DNA of 64,000 bases from Mucilaginibacter rubeus (GTDB taxonomy: Bacteria > Bacteroidota > Bacteroidia > Sphingobacteriales > Sphingobacteriaceae), in NCBI RefSeq assembly GCF_003286415.2, contig NZ_CP043450.1, positions 992,001 through 1,056,000 on the forward strand, given 5' to 3'. Positions 44,621 through 53,300 of the stretch are shown here, one piece after another. Made by a program: the position numbers and the translations under genes. Numbering within the stretch: the stretch's first letter is position 1; the number at the start of each line of letters is the position of its first letter. The notes under the pieces were generated by a model. That model ran no database searches, was not told the DNA's origin, and worked only from the letters and a program-made list of their open reading frames with translations.

Positions 44621-45154
44621 ATGAATCAGCCTAAATCTGAAATTTTCAGCGACGGTATATGCGTTTATGTTTCCGTAAACGTAAGTAATTCGTTTATAGG
44701 TAAACTGGCTCTTGTTTTTGCCAACCTGCTTATTTTAACAGTTATTGGTTTGGGTGTTGTATGGCATATTCCGGGAATGGTTATCTGTTTCGGGCTGCTA
44801 TTTGTGTTACTGGCTAAATATTCATTATGGAATTTTTTTGGATGGGAAAACCTCATCATTAATACACGCTCCGTTAGTTACCAGCGCGATTATGGACTGT
44901 TTAAAACAAGGTATATTATTAAAAGGCTGCAGAGTCGGCTAATTATCAGCCACAGTTTATATAAACCCAACCCGGGTTGCATATTGTGCAGCTTTGGCTC
45001 ATACAAGCAGGTTGATAACACACCCTTTGAAATTTACAACATGACCTTCCCCATGGCCGAAGCCGACGCCAAATACTTGAACACCTTAATTGAAAAGCTT
45101 TTTATTGATGATATGTCCCGGCGCTATGATCTGCCCCAGATCATTTTAAATTGA
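44621..45154 (+). CDS. Membrane protein of unknown function with two N-terminal helices
   Basis: A 177-aa protein with a short cytoplasmic start, two adjacent membrane segments (about residues 26-46 and 50-70) and a C-terminal soluble part with a beta-rich LIINTRSVSYQRDYGLFKTRYII. The layout resembles small bacterial PH-like membrane proteins, but I cannot assign a family. It follows the tonB terminator with a TATCTTAG box between, so it is probably transcribed on its own. Confidence 0.75.
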   Translation: MNQPKSEIFSDGICVYVSVNVSNSFIGKLALVFANLLILTVIGLGVVWHIPGMVICFGLLFVLLAKYSLWNFFGWENLIINTRSVSYQRDYGLFKTRYIIKRLQSRLIISHSLYKPNPGCILCSFGSYKQVDNTPFEIYNMTFPMAEADAKYLNTLIEKLFIDDMSRRYDLPQIILN

Positions 45155-45180
45155 TATGAGTTTACAATAATAAAATTCCG

Positions 45181-45336
45181 ATGTCATTTCGAACGAACCT
45201 GAAAGGATTGTGCGGGGAGGAGTGAGGAGAAATCTTCTACGCCATGCCATTGAGTTATGCGTATTGGTTTTGCAGGGTGTAGAAGATTTCTCTTTCGCCC
45301 CACACTCTTTCCCGCCCTGCTCTATCGAAATGACAT
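45181..45336. repeat. CATTTCGA-family palindromic repeat, copy 1
   Basis: The ends ATGTCATTTCGA and TCGAAATGACAT are perfectly inverted, and inside AGAAATCTTCTACGCC pairs with GGTGTAGAAGATTTCT. The total is 156 bases. It lies between convergent genes. The plus-strand ORF 45210-45413 reads through it and is not a gene. Confidence 0.85.
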
Positions 45337-45396
45337 TTTGTATTAAATTGAGATTTTCTTTATCCCTAATTCACGTTAAACTAAAATCAGCTTGCA

Positions 45397-45852
45397 TTAC
45401 AACGTTTTCCTAAAGCAGAAGCTATACGGTAAATCAACATATGGGGCATAGTTCTCGATACGTTCATATCCCGATTTGTGGTACAGGTTATGTGCTTCAA
45501 TCTGCTTGCTGGCGCTTTCGAGGACTGCAAACTTAAAACCGATTTCGCGGGCCCAGCTTTCCAGTTCGTTTAAAACTATTTTACTGATGCCGTTTCCCCT
45601 TGCATCGGGCTCAACAAACATTCTTTTAACCTCTATCGATTCCTGATCAAAAGGTTTAAAGCAACCACAACCGGCAGGCGTATCATCTATATAGGCAATA
45701 ACTATGGTGTCATTTTTTTCGATAATGTTATGATGGTCATAAAAATCCATCATATCGCCATTACGACTACGGAGATCTGCATCAAGCTTGGTAACAAGGA
45801 CTCTGAAATCGGGATTATCGCTGTTTGTTCTTTTTAGGGTAACTGTTTCCAT
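45397..45852 (-). CDS. GNAT family N-acetyltransferase
   Basis: A 151-aa acetyltransferase (start METVTLKRTNSDNPDF). The acetyl-CoA loop is VEPDARGNGISKIVLNELESW (R/Q-x-x-G-x-G/A as RGNGIS), preceded by strand IAYIDDTPAGCGCFKPF, which is typical of GNAT. The substrate is unknown; the active-site neighbourhood resembles the small ElaA/YjaB-like group. A TTG nine codons upstream would give a longer product and is less likely. Confidence 0.88.
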   Translation of the reverse strand: METVTLKRTNSDNPDFRVLVTKLDADLRSRNGDMMDFYDHHNIIEKNDTIVIAYIDDTPAGCGCFKPFDQESIEVKRMFVEPDARGNGISKIVLNELESWAREIGFKFAVLESASKQIEAHNLYHKSGYERIENYAPYVDLPYSFCFRKTL

Positions 45853-46051
45853 CGCGGTAAAAGTACGGTAATTGCGCAACCGGCCATGAATGTAATTTAA
45901 ACTTGCATAATTCTGCCCCTTAACCGTTCGGCCTATATTAAAATATGCTTTTCTCCGTTAGTAAACCTGCAACCCGGCGAGGAGATGTGGTTGATCACTT
46001 AGCGATCAAGCACAGTCTTTAGCCTCCTTATCATAAAATTGGTGATCTGTA

Positions 46052-46657
46052 ATGTATAAAATCCTGTTTTTTTGCAGCGCTTTTACCTGCTATCTATCCG
46101 CAACTTTTGCGCAAACCGGTATAGTAAAAGAGAAAATTTATCATCCTGACAGTGCTCATTCAGCCCATAAGGCCGTGACCCGTTCGTTGATGTTGCCGGG
46201 CTGGGGGCAGGCGTATAATCATCGGGCCTGGAAAATCCCGCTTATTTACGGTGGACTCAGCGCTTTGGTGATCAACACCATTCACAATCAGCAATATTAT
46301 CACGAATATCTTACACTATCACGTTATCGTAACGCCGGTCCTCCAAAAAAGGGAGATCCCTATTATTCAGAATATATAAGGTATAGTAGCCCGGAAAATT
46401 ATGTTAGTGATGGCATTTTGGCATCGGCGCGTGAAAACGCAAGGCGTAACCGGGATATATGTATCATTAGCATTTTAGGAATATGGGGGATACAGGCAAT
46501 TGACGCCTATATTGATGCTAAGATGATCCACTCATACACCGTGGATAATAACTTGTCGATAAAAATAACTCCCGGCATACTAAATCCGCAGCTATATGTT
46601 CAGGGCGGACGGGTATATAGCTTTGTGCCCTGTATTAAAGTTGTTTCTGCATTTTAA
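46052..46657 (+). CDS. DUF5683 family membrane-associated protein
   Basis: A 201-aa protein with an N-terminal signal-type segment (ILFFCSAFTCYLSATFAQ). RSLMLPGWGQAYNHRAWKIPLIYGGLSALV is the DUF5683 signature of Bacteroidota; a second hydrophobic stretch is ICIISILGIWGIQAIDAYIDA. Members often sit near parB or lepB and are of unknown function; neither is nearby here. It is convergent with the M81 gene. Confidence 0.87.
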   Translation: MYKILFFCSAFTCYLSATFAQTGIVKEKIYHPDSAHSAHKAVTRSLMLPGWGQAYNHRAWKIPLIYGGLSALVINTIHNQQYYHEYLTLSRYRNAGPPKKGDPYYSEYIRYSSPENYVSDGILASARENARRNRDICIISILGIWGIQAIDAYIDAKMIHSYTVDNNLSIKITPGILNPQLYVQGGRVYSFVPCIKVVSAF

Positions 46658-46767
46658 AGTTTACTTTTATTGGCCACCATTCCCCGCAATATCTCGTTGT
46701 ACAAGGATTGTGTTGAAACCATGGCCGAATATTTCCCGTTTTGGGTTATCGCGATAAAAGGCGCTCA
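46654..46767 (-). pseudogene. Possible 3' remnant of an asparaginase-like gene
   Basis: On the minus strand, just after the M81 stop, an open stretch of about 36 codons reads APFIAITQNGKYSAMVSTQS and ends VANKSKL then stop. FIAI...GKYSA resembles the C-terminal part of N4-(beta-acetylglucosaminyl)-asparaginase/isoaspartyl peptidases, where FIALNKxGEYGA is typical. No start and no catalytic Thr region exist, so it would be a remnant. The identification is weak because the match is short. Confidence 0.3.
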
Positions 46768-46769
46768 TC

Positions 46770-48338
46770 TTATTTATCAGACAAGGGCACCAGCTTAGCT
46801 TTCAAATCCGGATCTTTCATGTCTTTGTCCAGCGGGAACATCGGCCGCTGAATGCGGTGGTAGGGTAGGCGTTCGATATTTTGATCTACACCGCCCGGCG
46901 TAATGGCCAACAGCCAGTCGGCACGCATGGCATATAGCTCGGGTTCGAGGTAGCCTATTTTTACAACTACAATATCGGCCGTACGCGGGTTAAGGCCAAG
47001 ACGTGTAAAATCTATCTCTTTATGGTAAGGCTTCCGTTTTTGGGTGATGATAACATGAACGCTGCCAACTTTTATTACAGCCTCAACTTCGGCATCCTTA
47101 TCACCAGATACAATAGACTCCACAGTGCCGGATAGCTTCACTGGCGGCGCAAAACGGTTGTCGACTGCCGCGCCGGCATAGCCTTCTACATGATTGCCCA
47201 CGCCGGCGGCAATGGCACTTTTGATGAGTTCGGGCGCAGGGATAGACGCATAAAGCAGCGAAGGCCCGTTCGCTGCTTTAAATTCCGGCCGGGCAAGGAT
47301 CTGCGTCAGCGTCCAGGTGGCATCGCCTGCACCACCGGCGGTAGGGTTATCGCCCGAATCGCTGATATAAAAAGGATGTTTAGGGCTGGCTATGGCTTTA
47401 TCCAGGCATTCGGTTAATGTACCGGTTGGCGCTACAAATTCAAATTGGTTGCGAACATCCCAAAAACTTTGGGCCAGCTGCTCGGCAGTATGGGTTACTT
47501 TTTCTTTATCATCGCCGGTAACCATTACTACAGCATGGTTGCGTGGCTCGTCGGCCCAGGCGTAGCCAATCCAAATGGCGGCATCGGTAATGCCACTTTG
47601 TACCGCTGCGGGAGCTACCTGTTTATATAAGCTTTTACCCGGTTCAACGCGGGTGCTTGTTTTTTCGCCAGGGAGTAAAATGGGCACAGATATATATGCC
47701 TTATAAGCAGGCTTGCCTTTACTGCTTTCAATCCTGTCGATAAGGTTTTGTACTGCACGTTGTTTGGTTTGCATGGCATCCTCATGAGGGGCCATACGAT
47801 AGCAGGTGATCAGGTCAGAATTTTGGGCCAGTCGCCAGGAAACATTACCGTGCAGGTCCATTGACGTGGAGATCATGGTTTTATAACCAATCACTTTTCT
47901 TATCCGCACAATAAAATCCCCTTCAGGGTCATCAAGGCCAACAACGCTCATAGCGCCATGAATATCAAAGTAAAGACCGTCATAAGGGAGGTGTTTTTTT
48001 AGCGAATCAAGCGTTTTATTCACCAGCGATTCATAGGCCGCCCTCGTAACCGCCCCGCCAGGCAATGATTTGCCAACCACCGTAGGAAACCAACGGGCTT
48101 TTTTGCACAGCGGCGAATCTGCAGCCATAAAAGGGTAGGAGCTGAAAACATCCGCGCCGTATTTGGCATGAAAAGCCGCCTCATCAGTAAGTGCTGGTGA
48201 AAATGTGCTCGACTCAATGGCCAAACCCGCTATGGCTATCCGGGGGATTTGTTTGTTTGCTTTGGGTGCTTGCGCGCTGGTTAAACAAGATGACAGGCAA
48301 ATGAATAGGGTTAAGCAAAATAAACGTGCTGATTTCAT
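46770..48338 (-). CDS. M81 family metallopeptidase (MlrC-like), exported
   Basis: A 522-aa protein from the ATG at 48338. The signal peptide is LFCLTLFICLSSCLTSAQA (a lipobox-like LSSC is present). The MlrC N-terminal domain has IAIAGLAIESSTFSP, then LYFDIHGAM and TSMDLHGNVS with metal-binding residues. The C-terminal domain begins near HPFYISDSGDNPTAGGAGD. MlrC in Sphingomonas completes microcystin breakdown, but most homologues are of unknown substrate. Its own operon context is lost: only a possible gene remnant lies downstream. Confidence 0.9.
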   Translation of the reverse strand: MKSARLFCLTLFICLSSCLTSAQAPKANKQIPRIAIAGLAIESSTFSPALTDEAAFHAKYGADVFSSYPFMAADSPLCKKARWFPTVVGKSLPGGAVTRAAYESLVNKTLDSLKKHLPYDGLYFDIHGAMSVVGLDDPEGDFIVRIRKVIGYKTMISTSMDLHGNVSWRLAQNSDLITCYRMAPHEDAMQTKQRAVQNLIDRIESSKGKPAYKAYISVPILLPGEKTSTRVEPGKSLYKQVAPAAVQSGITDAAIWIGYAWADEPRNHAVVMVTGDDKEKVTHTAEQLAQSFWDVRNQFEFVAPTGTLTECLDKAIASPKHPFYISDSGDNPTAGGAGDATWTLTQILARPEFKAANGPSLLYASIPAPELIKSAIAAGVGNHVEGYAGAAVDNRFAPPVKLSGTVESIVSGDKDAEVEAVIKVGSVHVIITQKRKPYHKEIDFTRLGLNPRTADIVVVKIGYLEPELYAMRADWLLAITPGGVDQNIERLPYHRIQRPMFPLDKDMKDPDLKAKLVPLSDK

Positions 48339-48448
48339 TAGCAATGTGGTATAAACAGGTGATGTCTGCTAAAAATAAGGAATATTTTTAGTTTACCTGC
48401 TGAAGCAATAAATAACATATTAGCAGGGTTGCGTGAAAGTGCAGGGAA

Positions 48449-48757
48449 ATGCCTGTAATCTGTAATGTAACTGTTGCTGGGATCACCATGACCGAGCTAT
48501 CGCGACTTGCGATGCTCTCCAAACAAAATATGAGCCGTACCATACACAAGTTGGAAGAGAACGGTATGATTACCAGTGTTGCCAACAGCGCTGATAAAAG
48601 AAGCGATATATTAATGCTAACCAAAAGTGGCAAGCAGTTTTTACCGGAAGCAAACCAGGATGTATTTAATTTGAGCAATATCTATAAAAATCTGGTTGGC
48701 GAAAAGGATCTTGAAACCACTATAAATGTTTTGAACAGGATCATCGAGTTTTACTAA
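48449..48757 (+). pseudogene. Truncated MarR-family regulator
   Basis: A 102-aa frame. From residue 11, GITMTELSRLAMLSKQNMSRTIHKLEENGMI is the MarR winged helix-turn-helix, followed by the wing (DKRSDILMLTKSGKQFL) and a C-terminal dimerization helix. The N-terminal helix, about 40-45 residues in full-length MarR, is missing; upstream frames contain stops. It may be a decayed gene or a short protein that still binds DNA. It is divergent from the M81 gene, a usual position for a local regulator. Confidence 0.6.
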
Positions 48758-48909
48758 AATTTTGGTGATGGCAATGAAGATCATATTGCGGGCTAAGTCA
48801 GTATTAACTTCGGTCGGTAAAGATCTGATATTTTAGTAATTTATTTATCCCTAATGTTTTACCATAGGTTTAAGTTATTAACTTTATGAATCAATCTTAA
48901 CCTATATTT

Positions 48910-49974
48910 ATGAAAATACAAACTGAGCCTATCGGGAGCATTCCGCGCCCGGTTTACTTACAACAAGCCATGACCGCCTTTGCCGGCGGGCAAATTAAAG
49001 CCGATGAATTAGATAACCTGTTTGATCAGGCTACCCGCGAAACCATTAAGCAGCTGGAAGCTACCGGTTCGCCTGTTATTAGCGATGGTGAGCAATCAAA
49101 ACCAAGCTTCGTTACCTATCCCATGCAGGGTTTCAAAAATTTTGCTGCCGATGGCGTGGTGATCCCTTTTGCCGACGGGCATACCCGTCAGTTACCCAAA
49201 CTAACCGGCGGGCCTTTTCATTATACCACTTTTGCAAACTCATACTTGAGCCGTGCAAAAAAATATGCCACATTACCGGTAAAGCAAGCGGTTATATCCT
49301 GCTCGGCCATGAGCCTGCTTTATCCTCAGGAAGGAATTGACGGCTACTCGCGCGACCAGTTTCTTACAGATTTGGTGAATGACGCGGCCTATGATATCCG
49401 CTCATGTCTTGATAGTGGCGCTTATAATGTACAAATTGATTTTACCGAAGCCCGCCTGGCTATTAAGCTGGATCCGAGCAAACAGCTGCTCTCGGCATTT
49501 ATCGATCTCAATAATAAAGTACTTGATCATTTTACTGCCGAAGAGCAAAAGAAGATAGGTGTACACACCTGTCCCGGCGGTGATCACGACTCAACTCACA
49601 GTGCCGATATTCCTTACAGTGAATTGTTGCCACTGTTGTTCAAGCTCCACGCTGGTAATTTTTACCTGGAGTATGCGGCCGAAAAGGATAAGAAAACAGT
49701 ACTCAATGCCATAAAAGAAAACCTTGGCACCGGCCAGCGCGTTTTCCTCGGCGTTACTGACGTTATTAACCCCAAAGTAGAAACCGCGGAAGAGATAAGC
49801 GACCTGATACTGGAGGCCGCGCAGATCATCCCCATTCAGCAATTGGGCACAACAGATGATTGCGGATTTTCGCCGTTTGGTGACGATACTTCAACTGCAA
49901 GGGAGGTAGCCTTTGCTAAGATCCGCGCAAGGGTAGAAGGGACCAAGCTGGCTGAAAAGGTGTTGGCGGGGTAA
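48910..49974 (+). CDS. MetE C-terminal-domain-like methyltransferase
   Basis: A 354-aa protein with only the C-terminal TIM barrel of cobalamin-independent methionine synthase. The Zn ligands are preserved: H and C in GVHTCPGG, E in FYLEYA, C in TTDDCGFSP. QTEPIGSIPRP at the start and SPVISDGEQSKPSF are usual in the short family. Without the N-terminal domain it cannot be assumed to use methyltetrahydrofolate; such core enzymes may use other methyl donors or be involved in different C-S chemistry. No met genes or SAM riboswitch are adjacent. Confidence 0.88.
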   Translation: MKIQTEPIGSIPRPVYLQQAMTAFAGGQIKADELDNLFDQATRETIKQLEATGSPVISDGEQSKPSFVTYPMQGFKNFAADGVVIPFADGHTRQLPKLTGGPFHYTTFANSYLSRAKKYATLPVKQAVISCSAMSLLYPQEGIDGYSRDQFLTDLVNDAAYDIRSCLDSGAYNVQIDFTEARLAIKLDPSKQLLSAFIDLNNKVLDHFTAEEQKKIGVHTCPGGDHDSTHSADIPYSELLPLLFKLHAGNFYLEYAAEKDKKTVLNAIKENLGTGQRVFLGVTDVINPKVETAEEISDLILEAAQIIPIQQLGTTDDCGFSPFGDDTSTAREVAFAKIRARVEGTKLAEKVLAG

Positions 49975-50076
49975 CATATTTGGAATTTGTATTTTTATTT
50001 AAAGGCCGGTCAAATTGATCGGCTTTTGATTGCTATGGGATAAGTATATAAAGCAGAAACACCTGATCCCCGCCAA

Positions 50077-50943
50077 TTACTTTACCTCCATTTTCTTATC
50101 GTACTCTGTCTGCAGTTCGGCTATTTCATCGTAATAATTCTTCTTATCGGCAAAAGCCATAGGATTATAAGGGCTGCCTGGTTTATGTTTGCTAAGGAGG
50201 TTGAATTGGATGCCATGGGAGGCCAGCCAGATATCAAATTTTAAGCCTTTCATTGCCTTCAGTGTATAAGCATAATCTTTAGCGATATTTGGATAAGAAG
50301 GTAGATCTGTGAATTTTTTATCGGTAACAATCGTGGGCATATTTGCTATCAAAACCCTGTAGCCGCGTTTATTATCTTTTACATCAAATAAATAACTGCA
50401 CGAACCTTTTGTATGGCCGGGATGGTGAAGCATGGTGAGCTTCATGTTGCCCAATTTAACGATATCGCCATTGTGTAAAATACGGTCTACTTTTACTGGC
50501 GCGAATGTGCGCACATCGCCTTTAAGATCATAATCAGAAAGGCCTCCGTCGGCTATTACTGCCGCGTCGCCTTCGTCTGCCATCATTTTAGCTTTTGTTA
50601 TTTTCTTTATTGCCGCCATAGCGCCCATATGATCAAAGTGAGCCTGCGTTGTCAGCAGGATTTTTGTGTTTGAGATATTAAAACCCAAGGCCTTGATATT
50701 TGCTATGATCTGTGTTTCGGACGATGCCAGCCCGGTATTGATCAGGATGTTGCCCGCTGATGTAGTGATGAGATAACAGGCCAGATCGGTAGTGCCTACA
50801 TAGTAAAGATTGCCGGCAATTTGAAAAGGCGGAAATGGCTGTGTCCATTCGGGATGCTTTTCTGCAGATGGCTCAACTACACTTTGCGCCTGAATAATTA
50901 ATGCGCTACAAAGAAAAAATAGCAGGAAAAGCGTTCGTTTCAT
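50077..50943 (-). CDS. Subclass B3 metallo-beta-lactamase with Gln in the first zinc site (GOB-like)
   Basis: From the ATG at 50943 the protein has 288 aa with a signal peptide ending IIQAQ (about residue 20). The B3 motif reads TTQAHFDHMG: Q100-x-H102-x-D104-H105, where most B3 enzymes have His-x-His-x-Asp-His. Gln at the first position is known in GOB enzymes of Elizabethkingia. The second metal His lies in HHPGHTKGSCSY and the third in LASHGIQF. It should hydrolyse beta-lactams, including carbapenems, in the periplasm if expressed; the activity is inferred. Longer reading from 50976 adds an unlikely prefix. Confidence 0.9.
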   Translation of the reverse strand: MKRTLFLLFFLCSALIIQAQSVVEPSAEKHPEWTQPFPPFQIAGNLYYVGTTDLACYLITTSAGNILINTGLASSETQIIANIKALGFNISNTKILLTTQAHFDHMGAMAAIKKITKAKMMADEGDAAVIADGGLSDYDLKGDVRTFAPVKVDRILHNGDIVKLGNMKLTMLHHPGHTKGSCSYLFDVKDNKRGYRVLIANMPTIVTDKKFTDLPSYPNIAKDYAYTLKAMKGLKFDIWLASHGIQFNLLSKHKPGSPYNPMAFADKKNYYDEIAELQTEYDKKMEVK

Positions 50944-51165
50944 TTTAGATTTTAAAGGTTGTTTATCTGTAAACACAAGTACAATAACGTATGCCGCAAT
51001 AAAAATGCAACAAAATCGAAAGCATTTGCAACATACGCGTAAGTGTTTTTTTATCCGGTGCCCTTTTTTTGTAAGATAATAGCATCAGCGTTGTAGCCAG
51101 AGATGGTAACGTTTGGTGCTATTGATTTGATATTCAATTCTAAACCTGATATCTATTAAATACCT

Positions 51166-52473
51166 ATGAAAAACACTTATCAACCCCGAGTTTGCAGCGC
51201 AAAGCTCAATCTGTTAAAAATTAACCGGCTAATTGCTGTTGTGGGTCTGTTATTTTTTGCCGCCTGCAAAAAGGACTCGCCCGCTGTAACTAAAACTACC
51301 ACCGGAACAGACACCACCCATACAGGAACTGGCACAGGTACCGGAACGGGTACCGGCACGGGAACTGGAACAGGTACAGGAACGGGTACCGGAACCGTGA
51401 TAGATACCCTAACGCCAAGCAAAGTTGCTGTTGCCGCTTTGGATGATGAGGTAAACACATTTATGACTACTTATAATGTACCTGCGGTGTCTGTAGCAAT
51501 TACTAAAGGCGAAAAACTGGTTTATCTGAAAGCTTACGGCGTAAGCGATAAATCAAAGGGGACCAAAGCCGTTATCAGCGACCGGTACCGTTTAGCCAGC
51601 TGTTCAAAGCAGTTTACGGCTGTTGCTATTATGAAATTGCTTGACCAGGGTAAGATAAAACTGTCGGACAAAGTATTTGGCGATGGCGCTATTTTGGGTA
51701 AAACTTATGGTACCAAAGCCTATGGCTTGCACATTACCGATATTACGGTTGATGAATTGCTACACCATACCTCCGGCGGTTGGGGCAATTCGGTGAACGA
51801 CCCCATGTTCAGTAACCCAACCATGACCACCGCCGAACTCATTACCTGGACTTTAGATAACCGTCCGCTTGACCATGTACCGGGCTCTAACTATGATTAC
51901 TCCAATTTTGGCTACTGCATATTAGGACGAGTAATAGAAAAAATTACAGGGCAAACCTATGCCGAAGCTGTAAAAACATTGGTTTTAACACCTATCGGAA
52001 TTACAGATATGACCATTGGTGGTAACACCCTGGCCGATAAGCAAACAAAAGAAGTTACCTATTACGGCCAATCGGGCGAAAACCCTTATGCCTATAATAT
52101 TACACGGATGGACGCGCACGGAGGCTGGGTGGCTACCGCTGCAGATCTGGCCCGGTTCCTGGTTTATATTGATAAATTCCCGGTACGGCCTGATATTCTT
52201 ACATCTGCTTCGTTGAACACCATGTATACCGGATCAACAGCTAATGCAGCTTATGGATGCGGCTGGGCTATTGCCGGCAACAACTATTTTCACCAGGGGA
52301 GTTTGCCAGGTACGGCTACAGAACAGGCACGCCTTGACAATGGATTTAATTTCGTGTTCCTGACCAACACGCGCAGTTTCGTAGCCAATTTCGATTCTAA
52401 TCTGGATCAGATCTTCTGGAAAGCTTTCGCTAAAAACCCAACCTGGGCTACGGAGGATTTGTTTCTTAAATAG
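51166..52473 (+). CDS. Serine hydrolase (class C beta-lactamase/esterase family) lipoprotein with Thr-Gly repeat linker
   Basis: A 435-aa lipoprotein: the lipobox is LLFFAAC with Cys near residue 36. Residues about 53-77 are a pure Thr-Gly repeat, (TG)12T, joining the anchor to the catalytic domain. The catalytic Ser and Lys are in LASCSKQF (SxxK), the Tyr in NYDYSNFGY (YxN), and the third element is HQGSLPGT. Such proteins act as peptidases, esterases or beta-lactamases; this one cannot be narrowed. The domain ends normally. A strong terminator follows. Confidence 0.9.
   Translation: MKNTYQPRVCSAKLNLLKINRLIAVVGLLFFAACKKDSPAVTKTTTGTDTTHTGTGTGTGTGTGTGTGTGTGTGTGTVIDTLTPSKVAVAALDDEVNTFMTTYNVPAVSVAITKGEKLVYLKAYGVSDKSKGTKAVISDRYRLASCSKQFTAVAIMKLLDQGKIKLSDKVFGDGAILGKTYGTKAYGLHITDITVDELLHHTSGGWGNSVNDPMFSNPTMTTAELITWTLDNRPLDHVPGSNYDYSNFGYCILGRVIEKITGQTYAEAVKTLVLTPIGITDMTIGGNTLADKQTKEVTYYGQSGENPYAYNITRMDAHGGWVATAADLARFLVYIDKFPVRPDILTSASLNTMYTGSTANAAYGCGWAIAGNNYFHQGSLPGTATEQARLDNGFNFVFLTNTRSFVANFDSNLDQIFWKAFAKNPTWATEDLFLK
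51322..51396 (+). repeat. In-frame ACNGGN hexamer repeat
   Basis: Twenty-five codons alternate Thr (ACN) and Gly (GGN), so the DNA is a degenerate 6-base tandem repeat inside the serine hydrolase gene. Every unit is 6 bases, so gain or loss keeps the frame. On the minus strand it gives a spurious Val-Pro ORF. Confidence 0.95.
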
Positions 52474-52491
52474 TTAATTAGTTAATGGGAG

Positions 52492-52516
52492 AAGCCGGGG
52501 GAGACCCCGGTTTTTT
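52492..52516 (+). terminator. Terminator of the serine hydrolase gene
   Basis: CCGGGG pairs with CCCCGG around four bases, followed by six T. The surrounding 70 bases are nearly repeated at 53108-53170. Confidence 0.85.
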
Positions 52517-52587
52517 GTTTGATCGGGTTTTAAGATGATTAGCTGGGCATATTTATCTTTTTTTTTAATTCATAACGGAGCTTTTAT

Positions 52588-53070
52588 ATGAAAATCAACA
52601 GTTACAAATTCATAGTAGTTGGCCTATGCTGGCTGTTTAGCTTTAAGGCTTATAGCCAGCAAATAGATACTGCAAAAGAAAACGGGGCAATAAAGCAACT
52701 CATCAAAAATTATGAAGACGCCTGGAACCGGCACGATCCTAAAGGCCTGGCCGATAATTACACCGTTGATGCCAGCTGGGTAAACTGGTTTGGCGCATAT
52801 TATAAGGGGAGGGATGATATTCAGTTTCATTATCGGCAAGTGCATACCACCTATTTTAAACTTACACATTACTATACTCGTGCGGTTGAAGATATTAGCT
52901 ATCCGTATCCCGATATTGCTATTTCACATGTACGAACGGGCTTAGATGGTGATGAAAGGTATCCTGGTGAAACATTTGAGTTTCGGAGAACTATTGTACT
53001 GATAAAACGTGAAGGGGTTTGGAAGATACTTGCCGGGCAAAATGCTAAATTGGAGAAAGGGGTAAAATAG
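52588..53070 (+). CDS. Exported SnoaL/DUF4440-like protein
   Basis: A 160-aa protein with a signal peptide ending KAYSQQ (about residue 24). The SnoaL/nuclear-transport-factor-2-like fold is suggested by IKQLIKNYEDAWNRHDPKGLADNYTVDASWVN and the later ISHVRTGLDGDE...EFRRTIVLIKREGVWKILAGQN. SgcJ/EcaC-type annotations are usual for this family and do not say much about function. It follows the serine hydrolase after a terminator, so cotranscription is unlikely. Confidence 0.85.
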   Translation: MKINSYKFIVVGLCWLFSFKAYSQQIDTAKENGAIKQLIKNYEDAWNRHDPKGLADNYTVDASWVNWFGAYYKGRDDIQFHYRQVHTTYFKLTHYYTRAVEDISYPYPDIAISHVRTGLDGDERYPGETFEFRRTIVLIKREGVWKILAGQNAKLEKGVK

Positions 53071-53121
53071 AGTCCCGTTCTTAAAAGTGGGCCACAAGCG
53101 GGGATGATTGGTTAATGGGAG

Positions 53122-53146
53122 AAACCGGGGCGAAGCCCCGGTTTTT
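53122..53146 (+). terminator. Terminator of the SnoaL-like gene
   Basis: AAACCGGGGC pairs perfectly with GCCCCGGTTT around GAA, followed by a T run. It is the second copy of the 52480-52550 terminator module. Confidence 0.88.
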
Positions 53147-53300
53147 GTTTTTAAGAGTAATAGCTGTGTATTTATTCTCTCACTATCAACGCAAACGCTA
53201 AAAATATATTGGGCAGATAACATTTAAGTTTTATCGAAATGTAGTACTTTGCAGGGTAACCTGAATTTCAATTGAAAGGCCCAACCTTATATTTCTGCAG

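Noticed and set aside
45210..45413. 67-aa plus-strand ORF
   Set aside because: It lies in a CATTTCGA palindrome and has no start signal.
48758..48909. SAM riboswitch upstream of the MetE-like gene
   Set aside because: I looked for SAM-I or SAM-II features and found no recognisable core or paired elements.
51180..51458. Minus-strand Val-Pro repeat protein
   Set aside because: It is the complement of the Thr-Gly linker of the serine hydrolase.
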